From Bacteroidales bacterium (GTDB lineage Bacteria; Bacteroidota; Bacteroidia; Bacteroidales; Prolixibacteraceae): a DNA stretch of 46,744 bases. Where the stretch lies: positions 1 to 46,744 of the forward strand of contig JAAYDJ010000002.1 of NCBI GenBank assembly GCA_012729335.1, given 5' to 3'. The notes beneath the pieces are model-generated. The model did not search any database. It saw only the letters and a program-made list of their open reading frames with translations, and was not told the DNA's origin. Made by a program: the position numbers and the translations under genes. Of the stretch, positions 40,389 through 46,744 are shown piece by piece; the stretch's first letter is position 1; each line of letters starts with the position of its first letter.

Positions 40389-43300
40389 CTACTTATCCAG
40401 GATCACCTTTCTGAGGAAGGTCACCCCTTCGGACTGGGTTCTTACCATATACACTCCCGAGACATAAGGTGACAGGTCAACATTGATCTGTTCACCGGCC
40501 TTGTAGAGTTTCCGGAAGAGTTGTGTACCCTGGATCGTGTATACGCTCACCTCGGTGTCGCGGATGCCGGTGCCCGTCATCTCGATGTTCACCCTGCCAC
40601 GCGTCGGGTTCGGATAGAGCTTGAAGCCCATTTCCACAGCCAGATCGATGGTGGCCGTGACCACCTCTTCCCCATCGGGATCGGTGATGCCGATGGTCAC
40701 TTCTTCGCCGCTGTGGGTCACCTTCACCTTGAACTTCTTCTGGATCATGTCGACACCGCCGTTGGCCGTACCGCCGTCATCCTTCACCGTCACCGTGATC
40801 CAGGCCTCACCGCTCATCCCCGGGGCAACCGTCACCAGCAACTGGCCAGTCGAACCCTGTGTGTAGATCACAGCGATGCCTGAAACCAGGCTGGGATTGT
40901 CGGCCACCGCCGTCACCTTCACGGTCTGGTCGATTTCAGAACCTGCGGAGATTCCGGTAAGCAGAACGTCAAGCTGCAGGGCCTGGTTCATGACTTCGAT
41001 ATCCGTCACGTCGGCAAGGGTCGGCGCCGTGTTGGGCAGGATCACTTCCGGATCTTCGCCGCCTTCCTCACCGCCGTCGCCAGGCACTCCGGCCTCTTCC
41101 TCGAAGGGATCAACCACAGTGACTGTGGCTTCGCATTCGGCAATGTTTCCACTCGGGTCAATCACGGTGAGCACCACCTGGTTCGGGCCTACGTCATCGC
41201 GGGTGAAGATGGACTTGGTCAGGTACATCTCATTGATTCCGCAGTTGTCGTAGCTGCCGCCTTCAAGGTCTTTGTAATATTTGGCCCATTCGGGAACATT
41301 TTCGCGGTCGCCGCCGTCATTCACGAACCCGGGCACCACCAGGACCTGGCCAAATGCATCGAGTTCGACAGTAATGTCGCGGCACTTGGCCACAGGAGCA
41401 ATGGTATCGAGAACCATCAGATTGAAAGTGCCACTGGTCACACACCCCACCTCATCGGTAGCCGTCACGGTCACCTTGGCATAGGGAGGATAGACATCCC
41501 TGCATTCGAAGGTGCGGCGCGAGAAGGTAAAGGTGAGACCACCTCCGTTCATAGAGGAGGATCCCCCGGTAATCTGGGCGATGTCAAAGGAGTTCAGAGT
41601 CCACTTCCCTTCGGCGGTCAGATAGACACAATATTTGTCATTCAGGACCAGATGGGGAGGAAGATTCTGGGTCACGGTCACCACGTCGGTAGCCGTACAT
41701 CCGCTTGCATCATGCGTGACTGTCAGGGTATAGGTACCTGCGGCATTGACCGTCGGAGTGGCCGTGTCGCCACCAGAGACGATTCCGGGTCCTTCCCAGG
41801 AGAAGCTTACCCCTTCGGTTTCCGAGGAGCCTTCGAGGGTCACCTCAGTCTCTTCACATCCAATAGTCTTATCGGGACCGGCATTGGCTTCAGGGGTCAC
41901 ACCACCAAACTCGATGGTCACTGTCAGGGCTTCCGATTCGCACTCGAAGCTGTTCCTGGCCGTCACCGAATAGGTTCCGGGCAGAAGACCTTCAAAGACA
42001 GGAGATTCCTGATATCCTTCGCCGATGCTGTACATGTAGACTTCCTCCTCGTCATCTCCGGGAGGAGAAAGTACGGTAATAGTCCCGGTTGTGATGATAC
42101 AGTCGGGCTGAATCACGTCAACTGCAGGCATTTCCGGAGTCGGGGGTTGCATATCGATAGTGGCAGCGGTTTCGGCAGAGACGCATCCGTCGGCACTGGT
42201 TACCGTAACGGTATAGGTGCCCGGAGCGAGATCTTCGAAAATAGGAGTGAAATAGGTGGCCGTAAAGCTCGACCCGACGATGTTGTAGGAATATCCATCT
42301 TCCAGAGGAGAAGTCACTTCGATGGTTCCTGTGGCCACCAGGCAGTCGGGCTGAGTGAGTGAAAGTTCAGGAGCTATAGGCGTTTCTGGCTGCGGGTCGA
42401 TGGTTACCGTCGTTTCGCTGGAAACACAACCAAAGAATTCGTCCATCACCGTGACCGTATAGGTTCCGGGGAGTAAATCCTCAAACAGGGCTGAACGAAC
42501 ATAAGATTCCCCGGTTACACTATAGATATAGCCCTCTCCCGTGGGAGAAGTGATCTCAATGGTACCGGTGGCCACGTTGCAGGTGGGTTGCGTCACCTCA
42601 ACAACGGGTTTTTCAGGAGTTTCGGGCTGCGGGTCAATAACGGCCTGTGTGGCTGAGGAAACACATCCATCGGCACTCATCACCGTAACCGTATAGGTTC
42701 CGGGCAACAATCCTTCAAACAAAGTTGAAGCTGCATAAACGCCTCCGACGCTATAGGTAAACCCAGTACCTGTCGGGGCAGTCACCTCGATGGAACCGGT
42801 GGCCACGTCGCAGGTGGGATGAACCAGGTCAACCGTAGGCGCCACAGGGGTCGGGGGCTGATCGTTGATCACGAAAGCAGCTTCGGACCAGCAGGCCAGA
42901 TCCCTGGAGACGTCACGCACAGTTACGGTATAAGTTCCGGGAGTAAGATCTGCGAAGAGCGGATTCTGCTGCCAGGATAAGCCTTCATCAAGGCTGTATT
43001 CAAAGACCTGTCCCACCGGACTTTCCACCTCAATACTTCCAGTCGGCGTATCACAATCGGGTTGAGTTACTATGGCCAGTGGCGCAGAAGGTGGTGTACA
43101 AGTGATGGAGACCATGTAGTCTTCCACCTCACCGAACGAGGCAGTTCCCGAAGGTCCTGTTCCGGAAGGTCCCATACGGAACCTGGCGAAGGTTGGTTGG
43201 GTGGAAATGGCAGTCCAGGGCACCGTCACGGAAAACTCATAAAATCCTGAAGCAAGAATGGCATTGGTAGCGATCTGTTCTCCGGCATCCGCAAAATCAG

Positions 43301-44096
43301 CATCGCCGTTCCAGTCGATCCATGCGTTAAGGTATCCAATCCCTGTATGGGTGATGGTCACTGTGACCGTTTCTCCCTGGACCATGACCGGGAGGGTCAC
43401 GCCATCCTCATCGTCGGTACCGCTCACATCGTCGCCGGTAGCGTCAAGTGAAGGCTGGTTGCCCATTTCGCCGTCGACCAGGTCACCGAGATAATCTTCG
43501 CCGTCAATGAAATGGTTGGCCACCGGATAGGTATCGGGAGCGTCACCAAAGTCGCTGAATTCTGTGTAGGTATAAGCGTTGACGGCATCATCCGCAAGGA
43601 GATTCTCCCCGTTGGTATAGGGAGGAGGAGTGAGGTTCACGTTGAAACCGTTCTGTGGCCCCAACTGGAAGGAATTCTCCGTCACCTTATATTGGATCAC
43701 AATGGTACCGCTGGCACCGGCGGCAATGGTTTGAACCTGCCGTCCATTATAGGTGTTGGTGACCACATCGTAGGTCCAGTCAAACATGGAGGAAAAAGTT
43801 CCACCCAGGGCATCCAAGGCAGTTGTGGCATCCAACGTGGGTACATTGGGTACCCCCCTGGATAGGGTGATTACCACTATCATATCGTTGTTGGGTATGG
43901 CCGGATCCCATAAGAGGTCATCCGTTCCCCCGTTTCCAATGGTAAAGGTGAGAACACCGGTTCCATTGAATTCCACAGGGGCCAGCGGTGCAGGTGACAC
44001 AGAGGCAGTACTCAAGTAAGGATTGTAGACCGGAGCCTGAGCCTGTGCAACCAGCAATGAGAAAACCGCTGCGAAAAACATGATCAGCTTTTTCAT
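40389..44096 (-). CDS. Giant secreted GEVED/SprB-repeat protein with type IX secretion sorting domain
   Basis: The 1235-residue protein has a signal peptide (MKKLIMFFAAVFSLLVAQAQ), a beta-rich N-domain (about 20-180), a GEVED domain (about 185-330, DFGDAPDTYP to EVEDYMVSI), five SprB-like repeats of ~80 residues (about 335-735; each with a P-C-x-x-TG start and LxPGTYTVTV core), a PKD/Ig-like domain, an HYR-like domain (DTIAPVAKCRDI), another Ig-like module, and a C-terminal sorting domain (YPNPTRGRVNIEM...FLRKVILDK). It is therefore exported by T9SS and held on, or released from, the surface. The ligand is unknown; adhesion is a reasonable guess. The next gene upstream is 18 nt away. Confidence 0.93.
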   Translation of the reverse strand: MKKLIMFFAAVFSLLVAQAQAPVYNPYLSTASVSPAPLAPVEFNGTGVLTFTIGNGGTDDLLWDPAIPNNDMIVVITLSRGVPNVPTLDATTALDALGGTFSSMFDWTYDVVTNTYNGRQVQTIAAGASGTIVIQYKVTENSFQLGPQNGFNVNLTPPPYTNGENLLADDAVNAYTYTEFSDFGDAPDTYPVANHFIDGEDYLGDLVDGEMGNQPSLDATGDDVSGTDDEDGVTLPVMVQGETVTVTITHTGIGYLNAWIDWNGDADFADAGEQIATNAILASGFYEFSVTVPWTAISTQPTFARFRMGPSGTGPSGTASFGEVEDYMVSITCTPPSAPLAIVTQPDCDTPTGSIEVESPVGQVFEYSLDEGLSWQQNPLFADLTPGTYTVTVRDVSRDLACWSEAAFVINDQPPTPVAPTVDLVHPTCDVATGSIEVTAPTGTGFTYSVGGVYAASTLFEGLLPGTYTVTVMSADGCVSSATQAVIDPQPETPEKPVVEVTQPTCNVATGTIEITSPTGEGYIYSVTGESYVRSALFEDLLPGTYTVTVMDEFFGCVSSETTVTIDPQPETPIAPELSLTQPDCLVATGTIEVTSPLEDGYSYNIVGSSFTATYFTPIFEDLAPGTYTVTVTSADGCVSAETAATIDMQPPTPEMPAVDVIQPDCIITTGTITVLSPPGDDEEEVYMYSIGEGYQESPVFEGLLPGTYSVTARNSFECESEALTVTIEFGGVTPEANAGPDKTIGCEETEVTLEGSSETEGVSFSWEGPGIVSGGDTATPTVNAAGTYTLTVTHDASGCTATDVVTVTQNLPPHLVLNDKYCVYLTAEGKWTLNSFDIAQITGGSSSMNGGGLTFTFSRRTFECRDVYPPYAKVTVTATDEVGCVTSGTFNLMVLDTIAPVAKCRDITVELDAFGQVLVVPGFVNDGGDRENVPEWAKYYKDLEGGSYDNCGINEMYLTKSIFTRDDVGPNQVVLTVIDPSGNIAECEATVTVVDPFEEEAGVPGDGGEEGGEDPEVILPNTAPTLADVTDIEVMNQALQLDVLLTGISAGSEIDQTVKVTAVADNPSLVSGIAVIYTQGSTGQLLVTVAPGMSGEAWITVTVKDDGGTANGGVDMIQKKFKVKVTHSGEEVTIGITDPDGEEVVTATIDLAVEMGFKLYPNPTRGRVNIEMTGTGIRDTEVSVYTIQGTQLFRKLYKAGEQINVDLSPYVSGVYMVRTQSEGVTFLRKVILDK

Positions 44097-44114
44097 AACG
44101 TGGAGGTTTAAATA

Positions 44115-46744
44115 TTATTTTGCAAAATAATCAATTTTTTCTGAATCTGCGTTATTATTCACCCGATTTTCTCCACCGCTGCCCGATCTTATTTGTGCAG
44201 TGATGGTAGAGATCCCGCTGGTGTTGCCCGGAGTGAAGATGGCATCGAATCCGAAGGCACTGAACATGCCTGCCGGGATGACCTTATCAGTCGTGAAAAC
44301 GTAGAAATTGGGATCGGTATCGTCAAATGTCCAGTCGCCATTGTTGACCGGCGTAGTGCCCAACATAGTCATGGAGGTGAGGAATCCTGATGACAGTGCC
44401 CAACGGGTATCCCTGGGAATAATCACCTCGATTTCACCATAGGTATCCACCTTATTCAGCTCAGTGATTTTAACCAGCAGGCGGAAATTGGTGTTCCCAG
44501 CCATGATGTTGGGAGTTGCGGTCAGGCTGACCGTCACGTCCTGTTCCTTGACAATTCCGAAATTGGCTGCTCCGGCATTGTTGTCGAGGTCCACGATGAC
44601 CTGCAGCAATCCATCGGGAGAGCCATCGCTGCCCGGACCGGATCCCTGGTTTTCACCGGTATTGATCCAGTTAAGAGGCAGAGCGGTGGCTGGCATGGCT
44701 GTGCCTGCCGTTCCTTCATGGACTGTAAGCTGCAGTGTATAGGTGCCGTCGGCAAGATTTTGGAATCCAAAGGTGCCGTCGGTGTTCACCTTCATGGAGG
44801 CGACCACCAGGTCTTCACTGTCGACCAGATTGACATACAAAAGTCCTTCACCGTCGGTTCCGGTACCATCCACCATGCCGTCGGTCAGTCTGTCCTTATC
44901 ATGGTAGACTGTGCCGGCAATATGCGGCCGGTCCTTCACGGTCACCGTGGAAGTACAAGTCACGGCATTCCCGCACCAGTCGGTGGCAGTCCAGGTGATG
45001 GTGGTCACTCCGACCGGATAAGGAGCATCCAAAGCCAGAGCGTCGCTTCTGACGCCACCCACCTGCACAGAGCAATTGTCATCGGCCGTGGCCGGAACAA
45101 CCGTTACTGTGGCAGAAGTAACACCTGTAGCTACGGTAACACTGATGTCATTGGGACAGGTGATTTCCGGATATTCATCATCTACCAGGTTGATGGTATG
45201 GGTCCAGGTATGCAGGTGTCCGGCGCAATCCTCGTATGTCCAGCTGTAAACCATGCTCTCGCCACATCCGGCAGTTTCAGGTTCAGCAGAGGCCACAGGA
45301 ATGATTTCTGCACCACATGCATCGTTGACTACTGGAGGTTCCGGTACGACGATCTCATCGACACATGCCACCGTCGTTTCCGTATCGGCAGGCATCTGGA
45401 AGTCTTCAGAGACATCAACTGTGACGGTCTTTGTGGCTGTCCCCGAACATCCATTGGGAGCAGTCACCATCAAGGTCAGTTCAAAGGTGGAGCTGCAAGT
45501 GGTTCCAGCCACAATGGTCACGCTTTCAGCAGAATTGGTGCCGCTGATGGTAGCTCCTGTAACCGACCAGAGATAGGTTTCCATGCCCTCAGTGGCCATG
45601 TAAACATTCTCAGAGGCCGGGCATACCGGATCAGCTCCTGTTATGGTCACTTCCGGCGGCGTGCGGTCGCCCTCGACCTTCAGAATAAAGGTCACTGGCG
45701 TCTCACAACCCTGCTCGTCTACGATCGTCCCCGATACCGTGTAGGTCCCGAAGGGATAGTCACCCGGTATGGTCATGGCCACATCCGTCGTGGGATTGAA
45801 TTCATGCTTGGCCCCATCGACCAGCAACACCGTGCTCCCGTTGATGTAGGCAAACGGCTTGGTCCCGTTGGCCGCTGCAATCAGATAGCTCAGGTATGGC
45901 TCCGGTACGCCACGCGCTGTATAGTAAGCTGCCAGATCCGTCGGACTCACCGTCGATCCCGTCAGGTACAACCCAAAGTACTGGGCCGCCAGAGATTCAC
46001 TCGAGGTCGTCCCCGATGCAAACTGTACCAGGAAATCTTCTTCTGCATCGCTGCAGTCCAGATTCAGGATGTAGCCCGTTTCCAGATCGCCGGGCATCGC
46101 CTCTTCATTGGCCGTGAAGCCCTTGATATCCAGTTCAGGATAGGCACTGACATTCACAGTGCGGACAACCGGAATGGCAGGATTGCCACAGGCATCGGTC
46201 AAAGTGAAGGTAATGGTGTAAGTCCCGGCTACCGCAGGATCGACTGTGCCAGTCATCGTCGGAGTCATGGCTCCGCCGCAATTATCCATTCCGGTTGCAC
46301 CTGCATCAGAATAATCATCTCCGACACAAAGGGTCACCAAGGCATCTCCATTTAAGGTAATCACCGGAAGTTCAGTATCCTGAGTCCACGTATAGGTGAT
46401 GGTCACCTCTGTGGCGGCGTTGCCGCAAGCATCGGTGTAGTTGGCGGCCCATGTCTGCGTGTAGGCACAGCCCTCGTTGCTCGGCCCATCTGTGGTCACC
46501 GAAGGAGTGAAGACCCCCGCGCAGTTGTCCAGACCCGTGAATACCGGGGCTGCTACCGTCGGGTTGCATCCAAGGTCTCCGCTGGTGGCAATGGTGCTGA
46601 TCACCGGAAGTTCAGTATCCTGAGTCCACGTATAGGTGATGGTCACCTCTGTGGCGGCGTTGCCGCAAGCATCGGTGTAGTTGGCTGCCCATGTCTGCGT
46701 GTAGGCACAGCCCTGGTTGCTCGGTCCATCTGTGGTCACTGAAG
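44115..46744 (-). CDS. Giant secreted HYR/Ig-repeat protein, 5-prime end beyond the window
   Basis: The frame is open to the window edge, so at least 875 residues are seen and the N-terminus is missing; a GTG inside a repeat at 46739 is not a true start. In order: two near-identical 80-residue repeats (CAYTQTWAANYTDACGN core), a DUF5011-like module (GDALVTLCVGDDYSDAG), an unusual region about 210-360, PKD-like modules, an HYR domain (YPEITCPNDISV), an SdrD-B-like module (IAGTVYHDKDRLTDG), and a ~140-residue C-terminal beta domain ending IDYFAK. There is no visible T9SS sorting signal at the C-terminus, unlike the next gene, so the pair may be exported or assembled together. Confidence 0.88.
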   Translation of the reverse strand, partial: SVTTDGPSNQGCAYTQTWAANYTDACGNAATEVTITYTWTQDTELPVISTIATSGDLGCNPTVAAPVFTGLDNCAGVFTPSVTTDGPSNEGCAYTQTWAANYTDACGNAATEVTITYTWTQDTELPVITLNGDALVTLCVGDDYSDAGATGMDNCGGAMTPTMTGTVDPAVAGTYTITFTLTDACGNPAIPVVRTVNVSAYPELDIKGFTANEEAMPGDLETGYILNLDCSDAEEDFLVQFASGTTSSESLAAQYFGLYLTGSTVSPTDLAAYYTARGVPEPYLSYLIAAANGTKPFAYINGSTVLLVDGAKHEFNPTTDVAMTIPGDYPFGTYTVSGTIVDEQGCETPVTFILKVEGDRTPPEVTITGADPVCPASENVYMATEGMETYLWSVTGATISGTNSAESVTIVAGTTCSSTFELTLMVTAPNGCSGTATKTVTVDVSEDFQMPADTETTVACVDEIVVPEPPVVNDACGAEIIPVASAEPETAGCGESMVYSWTYEDCAGHLHTWTHTINLVDDEYPEITCPNDISVTVATGVTSATVTVVPATADDNCSVQVGGVRSDALALDAPYPVGVTTITWTATDWCGNAVTCTSTVTVKDRPHIAGTVYHDKDRLTDGMVDGTGTDGEGLLYVNLVDSEDLVVASMKVNTDGTFGFQNLADGTYTLQLTVHEGTAGTAMPATALPLNWINTGENQGSGPGSDGSPDGLLQVIVDLDNNAGAANFGIVKEQDVTVSLTATPNIMAGNTNFRLLVKITELNKVDTYGEIEVIIPRDTRWALSSGFLTSMTMLGTTPVNNGDWTFDDTDPNFYVFTTDKVIPAGMFSAFGFDAIFTPGNTSGISTITAQIRSGSGGENRVNNNADSEKIDYFAK
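46361..46744 (-). repeat. Near-identical 240-bp (80-residue) tandem repeat inside the giant gene
   Basis: The segments from 46361 and 46601 match over at least 144 bp with about five differences (for example CCCTCGTTG versus CCCTGGTTG). The repeat runs off the window edge, so more copies are likely. Confidence 0.9.

Overview
The window looks like chromosome of an anaerobic, fermentative member of the Bacteroidota, probably of the order Bacteroidales. The evidence is a fused GldF-GldG gliding ABC component, a large secreted protein with SprB-like repeats and a type IX secretion C-terminal signal, DUF4861 and DUF1080 lipoprotein-type genes, Bacteroidota promoter boxes (TAnnTTTG) instead of Shine-Dalgarno-rich leaders, and [FeFe] hydrogenases. 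I saw no rRNA, tRNA, CRISPR array, prophage or insertion sequence.

Layout. 0-5 kb holds a DUF4861 protein whose lipoprotein signal is broken by an apparent 1-nt frameshift, a peptidoglycan-recycling pair (murQ and a BadF-type sugar kinase) and a family 2 glycosyltransferase. 5.1-13.8 kb, minus strand, is one ten-gene run. Its promoter-distal half encodes an HndABCD-type four-subunit NAD(P)-linked [FeFe] hydrogenase. Its proximal half encodes regulators: two DRTGG proteins, an RsbW/RsbT-like ATPase, a hydrogenase-like protein that keeps the H-cluster cysteines but has lost the proton-relay residues, a PHP-domain protein and a second histidine-kinase-type ATPase. Divergent from it (13.97-16.08 kb) are a double-PAS protein and a SpoIIE-type PP2C phosphatase. 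Together these look like a hydrogen or redox sensing cassette controlling the hydrogenase by Ser/Thr phosphorylation, with no STAS partner visible.

16-26 kb holds a dihydroorotate dehydrogenase-like enzyme, a K+-dependent membrane pyrophosphatase (hppA), a low-molecular-weight phosphotyrosine phosphatase, MgtC, a MaoC-type hydratase, an EamA transporter, a DUF1080 lipoprotein, an alkaline-phosphatase-superfamily protein that appears catalytically dead, and a small carboxypeptidase-regulatory-like secreted protein. 26.4-29.9 kb, plus strand, is a second, simpler three-subunit [FeFe] hydrogenase (NuoE-like, NuoF-like, HydA). 30-32 kb holds a secreted alpha/beta hydrolase behind a strong terminator hairpin and a secreted endonuclease/exonuclease/phosphatase-family protein. 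32-40 kb, minus strand, is housekeeping: a truncated CoA-binding protein, an FAH-family enzyme, a DEDDh exonuclease, dnaN, gldFG, lpxB, a small membrane protein and surE. 40.4 kb to the end holds two giant secreted repeat proteins, the second cut by the window edge.

A recurring non-coding theme is degenerate tandem repeats of 7-8 bp (11.1, 22.8, 33.1 and 39.05 kb). In all four places the array starts at, or supplies, the stop codon of a minus-strand gene. Functionally the window couples redox balance (two hydrogenases using NAD(P)H and perhaps ferredoxin), a possible hydrogen-responsive phosphorelay, and PPi-driven ion pumping, which fits a fermenter living at variable hydrogen pressure.
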